Translations under genes and position numbers: made by a program
DNA from: WTGA01 sp965214055
Lineage (GTDB): Bacteria > Pseudomonadota > Gammaproteobacteria > Arenicellales > Poriferihabitantaceae
Length of the DNA stretch: 64,000 bases
Direction of reading: 5' to 3'
NCBI GenBank assembly: GCA_965214055.1
Contig: OZ243931.1
Location: forward strand, 1,302,001 to 1,366,000
Part shown: piece after piece, positions 16,624 through 25,181 of the stretch
Position numbering within the stretch: position 1 is the stretch's first letter
Layout of the letters: the number at the start of each line of letters is the position of its first letter
The notes under the pieces: generated by a model
What the model saw: only the letters and a program-made list of their open reading frames with translations
Database searches by the model: none
Told to the model about the DNA's origin: nothing

Positions 16624-17688
16624 CTACGGGCCTTCTTCTGCCCTGGAATCTGCTGGCCAGGAAAGAATGATTGCATGGACCAGCGTTGCCAGGGGAATGG
16701 CAAAGAAGATACCCCATATCCCCCATAATCCCCCGAAAAAAAGCACGGCCACAATGATTGCAACGGGATGAATGTTGACTACCTCGGAAAACAGCAGGGG
16801 TACCAGCAGGTTGCCGTCCAGTGCCTGAATGACAAGATAGGCGACCACGAGTGTAATGAAATCGCTTCCCCATCCCCACTGGAACCAGGCGATCAGGATG
16901 ACCGGGATGGTCACCACGGCAGCGCCTACGTAGGGTACCAGAACGGACAGTCCCACGAGGAAGGACAGCAACATCGCGAATTCCAGGCCCAGAAAGGCGA
17001 ATACGACGAAGGTGACACTCCAGACGATGAGAATTTCCCAGATTTTTCCGCGAATGTAGTTGGCGATCTGAACATCCACTTCCCCCCATATGCTGAGTGT
17101 GAGCTGGTTGTCTTCCGGCAATAAATCCTTGATCCAACCCGTGATCAAATACTTGTCCTTGAGAAAAAAGAAGATGAGAATAGGCAGCAAAATCATGTAG
17201 ATAAGAAGGGTAACCACGCTGGCTGCACCCGTCAATATATTGGTCACAAGGCTCTGTCCATAGTCCGTCAGCCCTTCACGCAAGCCGGCAATCAGTGCCT
17301 CGACCTGCTCGATGGAAATCAAGTCAGGATAGTTTGAAGGCAATGTCATCAACGTTGCCTGACCGCTTGCCAGTATGTTGGGGATTTGCTGTACAACACC
17401 GGTCAGCTGGTTATACAGAATGGGAAACAATCCGAAAGTAATCCCGGTCAGAAGGAACAGGAAACTCAGAAAGACCAGCCAGACGGCCACCATCCGGGGG
17501 ACCGACCACTGGATCATCCGGGCAATCAGGCCGTCGAGGAGATAGGCGAAAATCACCGCAGCGATGACGGGTGCCATCATCTTTCCGGCATACGAGACAA
17601 CGACCAGGATGCCGACGACTGCCAGCGCGAGGAAGACGACCTGTGGATTGGAAAGATGGCTTTTAAACCAGTTGAGTATTCTATCCAT
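16624..17688 (-). CDS. AI-2E-family (PerM) permease
   Basis: 354 residues with about eight membrane spans. It has the family's central amphipathic region and the C-terminal LVPYVGAAVVTIPVILIAW and ALDGNLLVPLLFSEVVNIHPVAIIVAVLFFGGLWGIWGIFFAIPLATLV. Some members export the quorum signal AI-2 and others act as Na+(Li+)/H+ antiporters, so the substrate is open. It lies between mrcB and osmC on the minus strand with no overlap to either. Confidence 0.9.
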   Translation of the reverse strand: MDRILNWFKSHLSNPQVVFLALAVVGILVVVSYAGKMMAPVIAAVIFAYLLDGLIARMIQWSVPRMVAVWLVFLSFLFLLTGITFGLFPILYNQLTGVVQQIPNILASGQATLMTLPSNYPDLISIEQVEALIAGLREGLTDYGQSLVTNILTGAASVVTLLIYMILLPILIFFFLKDKYLITGWIKDLLPEDNQLTLSIWGEVDVQIANYIRGKIWEILIVWSVTFVVFAFLGLEFAMLLSFLVGLSVLVPYVGAAVVTIPVILIAWFQWGWGSDFITLVVAYLVIQALDGNLLVPLLFSEVVNIHPVAIIVAVLFFGGLWGIWGIFFAIPLATLVHAIILSWPADSRAEEGP

Positions 17689-17720
17689 GAATAAGTTATA
17701 TCAGTTTTGACTAAAAACCA

Positions 17721-18143
17721 CTAGTTTCCTTCCGGACCAATGGTGTATTCGTATGAAATGGTTGCGGTTTTTTCCAGCATCCGTGTGACAGAGCAGTATT
17801 TTTCCACGGAAAGGGAAACCGCCCGGTGTACCTTCTCGGGTTCAAGGTTGCGTCCGCGGACATGGTAGGAAAGGTGGATTTCAGTGAAGACCGGGGGCAC
17901 CGAATCTGCACGCTTGGCGGTGACTTCCACTGTGCAGTCATGCACCACCTGCCGGGATTTTTTCAGGATCATCATCACGTCTATGGTGCTGCAGCCCCCC
18001 AGCCCCGCCAACACCACTTCCATGGGACGGGCGCCCAGATTCCGGCCGCCGGCCTCTTCGGCAGCGTCCATGTGGATGGGATGGCCGCTGGCCGTTTCGG
18101 CCAGAAAGCCGGTCCCCGGCTGATGTTTGACAATAATTTTCAT
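17721..18143 (-). CDS. OsmC/Ohr-family peroxiredoxin-like protein
   Basis: 140 residues. The two conserved Cys lie in EVVLAGLGGCSTIDVMMIL and SVEKYCSVTRMLEKTA, and the Arg/Glu-containing N-terminal region is also present. These proteins reduce organic hydroperoxides using the Cys pair. The start at 18143 lies only 4 nt after the trpC stop, so it is read as the last gene of the trp transcript; a longer frame reaching 18233 would overlap trpC. This is a YhfA-like small OsmC rather than a clear Ohr. Confidence 0.85.
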   Translation of the reverse strand: MKIIVKHQPGTGFLAETASGHPIHMDAAEEAGGRNLGARPMEVVLAGLGGCSTIDVMMILKKSRQVVHDCTVEVTAKRADSVPPVFTEIHLSYHVRGRNLEPEKVHRAVSLSVEKYCSVTRMLEKTATISYEYTIGPEGN

Positions 18144-18147
18144 GGGT

Positions 18148-18942
18148 TCAGGCAAGTGAAAACAGCTGTTGCAGTTTTTCCCCGGGGGACTGCGCACGCA
18201 TAAATGCTTCTCCCACAAGGAACGCGTTGACATGGTGGGACCGCATCAGGGCAACATCCTTCGGGTGAAGAATGCCGCTTTCGGTGACCACGATTCGATC
18301 GTCGGGAATCCCTGCCAGCAGGTCAAGGGTGGTATTCAGGCTGGTTTTGAAAGTTCGAAGATTCCGGTTGTTGATTCCAAGCAGTCTGCAGGGAAGCGCA
18401 AGTGCCCGGTCCAGTTCATCCTGATTGTGGACTTCCACCAGCACATCCATGCCCAGGGACTCGGCAAGGCAGGCGAGGTCCTGCATCCGGCGGTCGTCCA
18501 GTGCGGCGACGATAAGCAGGATGGCGTCTGCACCGATCACCCGTGATTCATAGACCTGGTAGGGGTCGATGATGAAGTCCTTTCGAACGGCGGGCAGGCT
18601 GCAGGCTGCCCTGGCGGCCCCGAGGTAGTCGTCATGGCCCTGGAAATACGGTACGTCCGTGAGTACAGACAGGCAGGTCGCACCATGTTCCGCGTAGTCC
18701 CGGGCGATTTCCGAGGGATTGAAATTTTCCCGAATGACCCCCTTGCTTGGGGAGGCCTTCTTTATTTCGCTGATGATGGCCGGGCACCCGATGGAAACCT
18801 GTTCGTGGATTGCGCGCTCAAATCCCCGGGGACCGGGCAGGTTTTCGCATTTTTGCTGCAGCTCGGACAGTGGATGCCGCTGTGCACGAAGGGCAATCTC
18901 TGACCTTTTGGAGGCCAGTATGTTCGAAAGAATATCAGTCAT
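18148..18942 (-). CDS. trpC: Indole-3-glycerol-phosphate synthase
   Basis: 264 residues, a complete single-domain (beta/alpha)8 barrel. IISEIKKASPSKGVIRENF, CLSVLTDVPYFQGHDDYL, VRKDFIIDPYQVYESRVIGADAILLI, LLGINNRNLRTF and VTESGILHPKDV are all diagnostic. It closes the pyrrole ring of 1-(2-carboxyphenylamino)-1-deoxyribulose-5-phosphate in tryptophan synthesis. It is not fused to TrpF. It follows trpG by about 96 nt, with no trpD between. Confidence 0.95.
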   Translation of the reverse strand: MTDILSNILASKRSEIALRAQRHPLSELQQKCENLPGPRGFERAIHEQVSIGCPAIISEIKKASPSKGVIRENFNPSEIARDYAEHGATCLSVLTDVPYFQGHDDYLGAARAACSLPAVRKDFIIDPYQVYESRVIGADAILLIVAALDDRRMQDLACLAESLGMDVLVEVHNQDELDRALALPCRLLGINNRNLRTFKTSLNTTLDLLAGIPDDRIVVTESGILHPKDVALMRSHHVNAFLVGEAFMRAQSPGEKLQQLFSLA

Positions 18943-19038
18943 CTCTATTGGCCTGGGAAGGGCCCTCCTGGCGCATTGCCCGGGGCTGCCATCCCCATCA
19001 CGGAGGATGCCCCGTGTTGGCCCGCTCCCGGGGATGGT

Positions 19039-19635
19039 TCAAGGCAGCAAAGCGGAGCCGGCACCATTCGAAGCTTCTCCAAGGAAATTCCTGAGCAGCG
19101 CATGTCCGTGTTCGGTCAGCAGGGATTCAGGATGAAACTGTACCCCGTGAATGGCGAATTCCCGGTGACGGACCGCCATGATTTCACCATCGTCTGTCCA
19201 GGCCGTGACCTCCAGGCAACCCGGAATGGACTGTTTTTCGATCACCAGGGAGTGATAGCGTGTGGCCTGGAACGGGCTGTTGACTCCGTCAAAGACCCCG
19301 GTTCCCACATGGGTGATCAGGGATGTTTTCCCATGCATTATTTTCTGTGCATGTATAATCTTTCCGCCAAAGGCCTGTCCGATGCTTTGGTGACCCAGGC
19401 ATACGCCGAGGATAGGCAGCCGGCTCTTGAAATGGGCAATGGCTGCCACGGAAATCCCCGCTTCACTGGGGGTACACGGACCCGGTGATACCACCAGGTA
19501 CGCAGGGTCCAAGGCCTCCAGGGCGGCAATATCGATTTCATCGTTGCGAAAGACCCGGACCGTCTGCCCCAGTTCACCAAAATACTGCACCAGATTATAG
19601 GTAAAGGAATCATAGTTATCTATCATTGCCAGCAT
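19039..19635 (-). CDS. trpG: Anthranilate synthase component II (glutamine amidotransferase)
   Basis: 198 residues. The class I amidotransferase has its nucleophile in PILGVCLGHQSIGQAFGG and the His/Glu pair in HGVQFHPESLLTEHG. The start MLAMIDNYDSFTYNLVQYFGELG is typical. The ATG at 19635 lies 2 nt after the trpE stop, so it is translationally coupled to trpE. It supplies ammonia to TrpE; such proteins often also serve PabB in folate synthesis. Confidence 0.95.
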   Translation of the reverse strand: MLAMIDNYDSFTYNLVQYFGELGQTVRVFRNDEIDIAALEALDPAYLVVSPGPCTPSEAGISVAAIAHFKSRLPILGVCLGHQSIGQAFGGKIIHAQKIMHGKTSLITHVGTGVFDGVNSPFQATRYHSLVIEKQSIPGCLEVTAWTDDGEIMAVRHREFAIHGVQFHPESLLTEHGHALLRNFLGEASNGAGSALLP

Positions 19636-19637
19636 CG

Positions 19638-21137
19638 TTAGTCCTCCTTGTCCAGAGGGGTGTGCAATCCGGCATGGGCCATGTCCACCGCCTTGAAAAT
19701 GGCGCGTCCCTTGCTCATGGTTTCTTCCCATTCAGTCCTGGGAACTGAATCGGCAACGATGCCCGCACCAACCTGAATGAAGACGGTCTCGTCCTTGATT
19801 ACCGCGGTCCGGATTGCGATGGCGGTATCCATGTTGCCGGACCAGCCGATATATCCCACGGCACCGGAATAAATCCCTCTCTTGTCCGGTTCCAGTTCTT
19901 CGATGATTTCCATGGCCCGGAATTTGGGAGCACCGGATAACGTGCCCGCAGGGAAGGTTGCCTTGAGCACATCGATCACATCCAGGTCATCCTTGATCTG
20001 CCCGGTGATATCGGAAACGATATGCATGACATGGGAATATTTCTCGATGGTCATCCTGTCCGTAACGCGGACGGTGCCGGTTTTGGATACCCGGCCCACA
20101 TCGTTTCTCCCCAGGTCGATGAGCATCAGGTGTTCGGCGAGTTCCTTGGGGTCCGCCAGCAGCTCCTCCTCCAGTGCTGCATCCTGTTCCGGGGTTTTGC
20201 CCCGTGGCCGGGTACCGGCGATGGGACGCAGTGTAATCTCTCCATCTTCCACGCGAACCAGGATTTCCGGAGAGGCCCCGGCAATATGAAACCCGCCAAA
20301 ATGAAAATAATACATGTAGGGCGAAGGGTTCAGGGTTCGCAGGGATCGGTACAAATCCAGCGGCCGGGCGGAATAGGGGATCGACAATCTTTGGGAAATG
20401 ACGATCTGGAAGGCATCGCCGTCATAAATATACTGCCTGCATTTTTCCACGGCTCTTTCAAACGCCTCCTGGGGAAAAGAGGATTCAAGTTCTGACTCAT
20501 CCAGCAATTTCCGGTTGCCCGGGATATGGGGCATGGAAAGAGGGGAGTGCAGCTGGTCAATGAGTGCCTGCAGCCGGGCCACTCCCTTTTCCCAGGCATT
20601 TCCCCCCCGGGACTTGGCATGCACGAGGACGTACAGGCGTCCGGCCAGATTATCGAATACAACCAGTTCCTCGGAGAGCATCAACAGCACATCCGGCGCA
20701 TTGACCGGGTCGGCTACCGGGTTTGCGCCAAGACGGCTTTCAATATAGCCAATGGTGTCATAGCCGAAGTATCCCACCAGGCCACCACTGAAGCGGGGAA
20801 GCGTTGAAATTTCCGGTACCCGGTATTGGTTGCGAAACTGCCGAACCTCATCCAGGGGGTCCTCACAGTCCCGCTGGTCAATGGTCACACCATTTGCAAT
20901 GACCGTTAACGATTTGCCCCGAATTTCAAGGCGTTTGTTACAGGGAAGACCGATGATGGAATACCGGCCCCATTTTTCCCCGCCCTGCACGGATTCAAGC
21001 AGGTAGCTGTAGGGTTGGTGGGCGAGCTTGAGATAGGTGCTCAGGGGGGTTTCAAGGTCCGCCAGAATTTCCCTTACAAGGGGGATATGGGTATAACCGG
21101 CGGCAGAAAATTGATTGAATTCTTGTTTGTTGAGCAT
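19638..21137 (-). CDS. trpE: Anthranilate synthase component I
   Basis: 499 residues. The chorismate-binding domain includes YMYYFHFGGFHIAGASPEIL, RPIAGTRPRGKTPEQD, LIDLGRNDVGRVSKTGTV, FPAGTLSGAPKFRAMEII and VQVGAGIVADSVPRTEWEET. The N-terminal SYLLESVQGG contains the LLES motif involved in tryptophan feedback inhibition. It heads the trpE-trpG-trpC operon and is preceded by a Trp-codon leader and an attenuator-like hairpin that ends only ~15 nt before its ATG. No strong Shine-Dalgarno is visible. Confidence 0.95.
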   Translation of the reverse strand: MLNKQEFNQFSAAGYTHIPLVREILADLETPLSTYLKLAHQPYSYLLESVQGGEKWGRYSIIGLPCNKRLEIRGKSLTVIANGVTIDQRDCEDPLDEVRQFRNQYRVPEISTLPRFSGGLVGYFGYDTIGYIESRLGANPVADPVNAPDVLLMLSEELVVFDNLAGRLYVLVHAKSRGGNAWEKGVARLQALIDQLHSPLSMPHIPGNRKLLDESELESSFPQEAFERAVEKCRQYIYDGDAFQIVISQRLSIPYSARPLDLYRSLRTLNPSPYMYYFHFGGFHIAGASPEILVRVEDGEITLRPIAGTRPRGKTPEQDAALEEELLADPKELAEHLMLIDLGRNDVGRVSKTGTVRVTDRMTIEKYSHVMHIVSDITGQIKDDLDVIDVLKATFPAGTLSGAPKFRAMEIIEELEPDKRGIYSGAVGYIGWSGNMDTAIAIRTAVIKDETVFIQVGAGIVADSVPRTEWEETMSKGRAIFKAVDMAHAGLHTPLDKED

Positions 21138-21151
21138 GGTGAATCATCGCG

Positions 21152-21184
21152 ATAAAAAATAGAAAACGGAGCCGGCAGGGCCCG
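21152..21184 (-). terminator. Attenuator-like intrinsic terminator upstream of trpE
   Basis: On the minus strand a GC-rich hairpin (CGGGCC, loop CTGCC, GGCTCCG; 6 paired bases with one bulged T) is followed by TTTTCTATTTTTT. It begins 2 nt after the stop codon of the Trp-rich leader peptide and ends just before trpE, where a trp attenuator is expected. Confidence 0.65.
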
Positions 21185-21186
21185 GA

Positions 21187-21267
21187 TCAAGTCCAGAGGG
21201 GCCAGCCACGCCAAGGCATGGTTTGCGTGAGCCGTGTCTTCGTGTTTTTTGCGATGAGCGGAATCAT
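21187..21267 (-). CDS. trpL: trp operon leader peptide
   Basis: A short frame ends with the codons for MPWRGWPLWT and a TGA at 21189-21187: three Trp codons among the last eight sense codons, directly before an intrinsic terminator and upstream of trpE. The in-frame starts are ATG at 21267 (26 residues) or ATG at 21219 (10 residues); neither has a strong ribosome-binding site. Trp is rare, so such clustering here is hard to explain by chance. In known trp attenuation, ribosome stalling at these codons prevents the terminator. Here the stop codon lies unusually close to the terminator stem, so the exact antitermination geometry is unclear. Confidence 0.65.
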   Translation of the reverse strand: MIPLIAKNTKTRLTQTMPWRGWPLWT

Positions 21268-21373
21268 CCTGTGCAGAGTACCGATGGATAATGGAATGGA
21301 GGCCATGATGGATTCCCCTGCCCGTTCCAATAAAAAACGGCGATGGAACTGCCCATGACCAATACAGCCGGTG

Positions 21374-21401
21374 ATTGTACTGATTTTAGAGGGAAAGTAC
21401 A
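21374..21401 (-). promoter_or_regulatory. Candidate trp promoter/operator
   Basis: Just after the rpe stop, a 6-bp inverted repeat (TGTACT at 21376-21381, AGTACA at 21396-21401, 14-nt spacer) overlaps a possible minus-strand -10 (TACAAT, 21379-21374). The -35 is weak. The placement upstream of the leader suggests a repressor site, but it does not match the E. coli TrpR operator closely. Confidence 0.3.
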
Positions 21402-21404
21402 GAA

Positions 21405-22106
21405 CTATATGGCGGCCAGTTGTTCCCGCATTTTGCCGATGACGGTGTCATACCGGTTGCGGTCATCCGGGTTTGAAGCGGAAAAAACAGCACTGCCGGC
21501 GACAAAGGTATCCGCACCGGCGGCGGCTATTTCTGCAATATTGTCCACATTGACGCCACCATCGACTTCAAGCCGGATACTCCGGCCACTGCGGTCAATT
21601 ATGGACCGCGCCTGGCGGAGCTTGTCCAGCGTCCCGGGGATAAAGCTCTGCCCCCCGAACCCCGGATTCACGGACATCAACAGGATCATGTCCAGCTTGT
21701 CCAGGACGTATTCCAGGCTATCCAGGGGAGTGGCGGGATTGAATACCAGGCCCGCCCTGCAGCCGCATTGCCGTATCAGCTGCAGGGTCCGGTCCACATG
21801 TTCGGAGGCCTCGGGATGAAAGGTGATATAACTGGCCCCGGCATCGGCAAAGTCCGGAATAATTCGATCCACGGGCTTGACCATGAGATGCACATCAATG
21901 GGAGCCGTGATTCCATGATCAACCAATGCCCGGCAGACCATTGGCCCGATGGTCAGGTTGGGCACGTAATGGTTGTCCATGACATCAAAATGCACCATGT
22001 CCGCCCCCGCAGCCAGCACATTTCGCACCTCTTCGCCAAGACGTGCGAAATCAGCAGAGAGGATGGATGGCGCGATGATATGGTCTGTTGGGGGAGTGGT
22101 CTTCAT
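21405..22106 (-). CDS. rpe: Ribulose-phosphate 3-epimerase
   Basis: 233 residues. The TIM-barrel family motifs are IAPSILSADFARLGEEV, VHFDVMDNHYVPNLTIGP, DVHLMVKPVDRIIPDFADAGA, LLMSVNPGFGGQSFI and LEVDGGVNVDNI. These contain the metal-binding His/Asp pairs and the phosphate-binding Gly-rich loops. It interconverts ribulose-5-phosphate and xylulose-5-phosphate. It starts 13 nt after the degP-like gene ends and precedes trpE, an rpe-trp association that is common in proteobacteria. gph, often between them, is absent. Confidence 0.95.
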   Translation of the reverse strand: MKTTPPTDHIIAPSILSADFARLGEEVRNVLAAGADMVHFDVMDNHYVPNLTIGPMVCRALVDHGITAPIDVHLMVKPVDRIIPDFADAGASYITFHPEASEHVDRTLQLIRQCGCRAGLVFNPATPLDSLEYVLDKLDMILLMSVNPGFGGQSFIPGTLDKLRQARSIIDRSGRSIRLEVDGGVNVDNIAEIAAAGADTFVAGSAVFSASNPDDRNRYDTVIGKMREQLAAI

Positions 22107-22119
22107 TTTTCGAAAAAGT

Positions 22120-23472
22120 TTATTGGATGACTAATAGTAACGTACTTTCATTTCGGATCAATGTGATGGCCAGCCTGCCCACCGCACCGGCGGTAATCCG
22201 CTTCATGTCATCCAGGTTGTTCACGGCCTGCTGGTTGATGCCGACAATGATGTCGTTCTCCTTCAGCCCGGTTGACTCCGCCGGGCTGCCCGCAGTGATG
22301 TCAATCACAACCACCCCTTGTTTGTTTTTTCCATCCGGGGCAACGTTCTTGAACTTTGCGCCATGCAGCCGGCTGATCACATTGGGGTCCGGGGAGGCTG
22401 CTTCCTTGAACGCCTGGATCCTGACGGTGGCGGATTTCCGGACCCCGTCCCGGTAATACTCCATTTCGGCTTCCATGCCGGGACGGACCAGTCCCACGGC
22501 ATTGCGCAAATCCGCACTGTTTTCCACCGCAGACTGGTTGAACAGGACGACGACATCTCCCCCCTTGAGCCCGACTTCGTCTGCAGCCGAGCCCGGGATC
22601 ACCGCTGATATCAGGGCACCCTTTTTTCCGGCGATGCCAATCGCACTGGCAAGGGGAGGGGTGAGGTCCTGCATGCGTACCCCCAGCAGGCCCCGTTTGA
22701 CTTCACCGTGCTCCAGCAGCTGGTCCATCAGGCTCTTGACCATGTCAACGGGAATGGACAGGCCAATGCCGACACTTCCACCTCCCCGGGACAGGATGGC
22801 AGTATTGATGCCGATCAATTCCCCCCGCAGATTGACCAGCGCACCGCCGGAATTTCCAGGGTTGATGGACGCGTCGGTCTGGATAAAATCCTCATATCCT
22901 TCTATTCCCAGGCCACTTCGGCCCAGGGCGCTGACGATACCGGAAGTGACCGTATGGCTTAAACCAAACGGGCTGCCAATGGCCACAACGAAATCCCCCA
23001 CCCGCATTTCTTCGGAGACCCCCAGAACGATCTCAGAAAGATGATCACCGTCCACCTGGATGATCGCCACGTCGCTGGCCGTATCGGAACCGACCAGTCG
23101 GGCATCCAGCTTGTGTCCGTCCTTGGTCGTGACGATTATTTCATCGGCTTTGTCGATGACGTGGTGGTTGGTAATGACATATCCGTTGGCGGCATCCACA
23201 ATAACCCCTGAGCCCAAACTGCTGCTGGGACGGGATTGTTGGGGGATATTGAAAAACCGGCGGAAAAACGGGTCCTGCATCAAAGGGTTTGTGGTGACCC
23301 GGACCTTGCTGCGGGTTGAAATGTTGACCACCGCCGGCAGTACGTCCTGCAGCATGGGGGCCAGGCTGGGCAACTCCCCTCCATCCGGGGTGGCCAGGGG
23401 GAGGGCCGACTGGATGGCTTGAGCGAACAACAGGAGGTGCAATGCAGTCAAAAAGCGGAGGAACCGGGACAT
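22120..23472 (-). CDS. Do-family periplasmic serine endoprotease (DegP/DegQ-like)
   Basis: 450 residues from the ATG at 23472. A signal peptide (MSRFLRFLTALHLLLFAQAIQS) is followed by a trypsin-like domain with the triad His in VITNHHVID, Asp in ASDVAIIQVD and Ser in INPGNSGGALVN. Two PDZ domains follow (KRGLLGVRMQDL... and a C-terminal AGSPAESTGLKENDIIVGINQ). The length fits DegP/DegQ rather than DegS. It degrades or refolds misfolded envelope proteins. An upstream in-frame start at 23571 would add 33 residues before the signal peptide and overlap the PhyH gene. Confidence 0.93.
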   Translation of the reverse strand: MSRFLRFLTALHLLLFAQAIQSALPLATPDGGELPSLAPMLQDVLPAVVNISTRSKVRVTTNPLMQDPFFRRFFNIPQQSRPSSSLGSGVIVDAANGYVITNHHVIDKADEIIVTTKDGHKLDARLVGSDTASDVAIIQVDGDHLSEIVLGVSEEMRVGDFVVAIGSPFGLSHTVTSGIVSALGRSGLGIEGYEDFIQTDASINPGNSGGALVNLRGELIGINTAILSRGGGSVGIGLSIPVDMVKSLMDQLLEHGEVKRGLLGVRMQDLTPPLASAIGIAGKKGALISAVIPGSAADEVGLKGGDVVVLFNQSAVENSADLRNAVGLVRPGMEAEMEYYRDGVRKSATVRIQAFKEAASPDPNVISRLHGAKFKNVAPDGKNKQGVVVIDITAGSPAESTGLKENDIIVGINQQAVNNLDDMKRITAGAVGRLAITLIRNESTLLLVIQ

Positions 23473-23525
23473 CACCTGATTGGAGTCAATAAGATTTGGA
23501 GGATATTCTAACCCAACCGGCACAT

Positions 23526-24482
23526 TCAGGGGGTGGTTTCGGAATCCGCCGTGTCGCGGTGTATCGGACAATCGCTGACATCGTCACCGCGCCCGTCGCC
23601 GGGAGGGATTTTTTCCTCCCTGTGTGCAGGGGGGGCAGGACACAGAAGCTCTTCGAGAAATCCGGACCGATACCCGGTTTCGCTGTAAATGACCGGGAAA
23701 TAACTTTCCTCCATTGCGGTGCTGCCGTATTGCCTGTAGCGGCTGTATACTGGACTTGTCCTCACGGGATGAAACCGTGTCTCCGACGACATGCAGTGGG
23801 CAACGACGGAACGCCTTGGTTTGCGAGTCGAATTGACTCCGGAACCATGCCAGGTCCGGCCGTGATGGAACACTACGTCTCCGGCCTTGATGCACAGCCG
23901 GTCGATTTTACAGTCCGCTATGCCCATCTGGTTCATGGAAAACCGCAATCCCTCCCGATACTCTTCCGGGGCATGAAAAGTGAATTTTTTCGGTTCTACC
24001 GGCCAATGATTGGATTTTCGGACATATTCGATGGTGCCGCCTTCTTCACGGGTATCGTCCATGGCCATCCAGCAACTGACCAGGGAGGGTGGATCAATCC
24101 AGTCCTGGTAGGCATCGTCCTGGTGGAAACCGAGGGGTTGGGCACCCGGTGGTTTCCAGATCACATTGTCCTGGTTGATCCGGGTGCCGGGCCAGCCCAT
24201 CAGCCGGGCGCAGGCCTGGCCGACTTTCGGGTTCAGCACCAGCCGCGCGATGGCCCGGTCAGACTTCCAGCCATTACAGATTTGCCGGGTGTGGTCTTTG
24301 GGGCTGGTCCCGGCCCGCCAGTTCCATTCGTCCGGCTGCACACCGGTTTCAAATTCTCCGTGGAAAAGGGGCTTGAACCGTGCCTTCGCCGATTCAACCA
24401 GGTGCGGGGCATTGAAATTTTCCACCACCAGGTAGCCGTTTTTGTGAAACCGGGCAATCTGCCGGGGGCTGATCAGGTTCAT
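23526..24482 (-). CDS. Phytanoyl-CoA dioxygenase (PhyH)-family oxygenase
   Basis: 318 residues from the ATG at 24482. A double-stranded beta-helix Fe(II)/2-oxoglutarate oxygenase, with the HxD ligands in LGFHQDDAYQDW and the distal His in DVVFHHGRTWHGSG followed by an Arg (KPRRSVVAHCM) for 2-oxoglutarate. The substrate is unknown; PhyH relatives hydroxylate lipids, ectoine, alkaloids and others. It is the last gene of a four-gene minus-strand group with a GBBH-like oxygenase, an SDR and a Nudix hydrolase, 52 nt downstream of the Nudix gene. The Shine-Dalgarno is weak. Confidence 0.85.
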   Translation of the reverse strand: MNLISPRQIARFHKNGYLVVENFNAPHLVESAKARFKPLFHGEFETGVQPDEWNWRAGTSPKDHTRQICNGWKSDRAIARLVLNPKVGQACARLMGWPGTRINQDNVIWKPPGAQPLGFHQDDAYQDWIDPPSLVSCWMAMDDTREEGGTIEYVRKSNHWPVEPKKFTFHAPEEYREGLRFSMNQMGIADCKIDRLCIKAGDVVFHHGRTWHGSGVNSTRKPRRSVVAHCMSSETRFHPVRTSPVYSRYRQYGSTAMEESYFPVIYSETGYRSGFLEELLCPAPPAHREEKIPPGDGRGDDVSDCPIHRDTADSETTP

Positions 24483-24534
24483 TGGGGTTGGGCTTGTTCG
24501 GAGGTCACGGATTGGACGGAGGCAAGGCAGACCG

Positions 24535-25038
24535 TTACAGCAGGTGCTGGAGCAGGACCTGCCGGGTATCCGGGGTGACCCGGGATGGATCAATCTTCAA
24601 GGCCGCCTCGATTCCAACAAATTCTGCCGAAGCCACCTCTTCTTTCTGGAGGACAAACGGGCCATCGCACACACAGGTATACACCCGGCCCCAGTTTCGG
24701 TTTCGGGGCAGCGAATGAATGTCTTCAAAATACAATTCGAACGCGTATTCCAACGGCACGACGATCCCCAGTTCTTCATGGAGTTCCCGTTCGGCGGATT
24801 GCGGATAGGTTTCCCCCGCCAGCACCACCCCGCCAGCCGCGAAATCCAGCAGTCCCGGGAAGATATCCTTGGTGGCCGTCCTGGTCTGTACCAGAAGCTC
24901 TCCCCTTGAGCTGAAAACCAGCAGATAGGTCGTACGGTGAAGCATCCCGGTGGTTCGCATCATGGAACGCGGCGCGGCGTCGACCACCGTGTCGGCACCA
25001 TCGACAATGACAACGGTTTCGTTTTCCGGATTATTCAT
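24535..25038 (-). CDS. Nudix hydrolase (YfcD-like)
   Basis: 167 residues with a complete Nudix box: GGVVLAGETYPQSAERELHE followed by ELGI fits Gx5Ex7REUxEExGU. The preceding HRTTYLLVFSSRGELLVQTRTATKDIFPGLLDFAAGG is typical of the YfcD/isopentenyl-diphosphate-isomerase-like subgroup. It presumably hydrolyses a nucleoside-diphosphate-linked or related diphosphate; the substrate is not evident. It is the third gene of the oxygenase operon. The start at 25038 is preferred to 25083 because the extra residues are not family-like. Confidence 0.88.
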   Translation of the reverse strand: MNNPENETVVIVDGADTVVDAAPRSMMRTTGMLHRTTYLLVFSSRGELLVQTRTATKDIFPGLLDFAAGGVVLAGETYPQSAERELHEELGIVVPLEYAFELYFEDIHSLPRNRNWGRVYTCVCDGPFVLQKEEVASAEFVGIEAALKIDPSRVTPDTRQVLLQHLL

Positions 25039-25181
25039 GCGGGGACCCCGGGAGCTGGAACCGCGGATGGTCGCCACCGCCACAAGAGACCATTGCCGAG
25101 GTGCGGCCTCCCGGAATCATGGGATACCGGTTTGCTGGATGGCGTCTTCACGGGGCGTTCAAGGCGGTCGTACCCGGGTGA

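Noticed and set aside
18976..19488. 170-codon plus-strand frame across the trpG end
   Set aside because: Antisense to trpG with no domain pattern; it does not encode the missing trpD.
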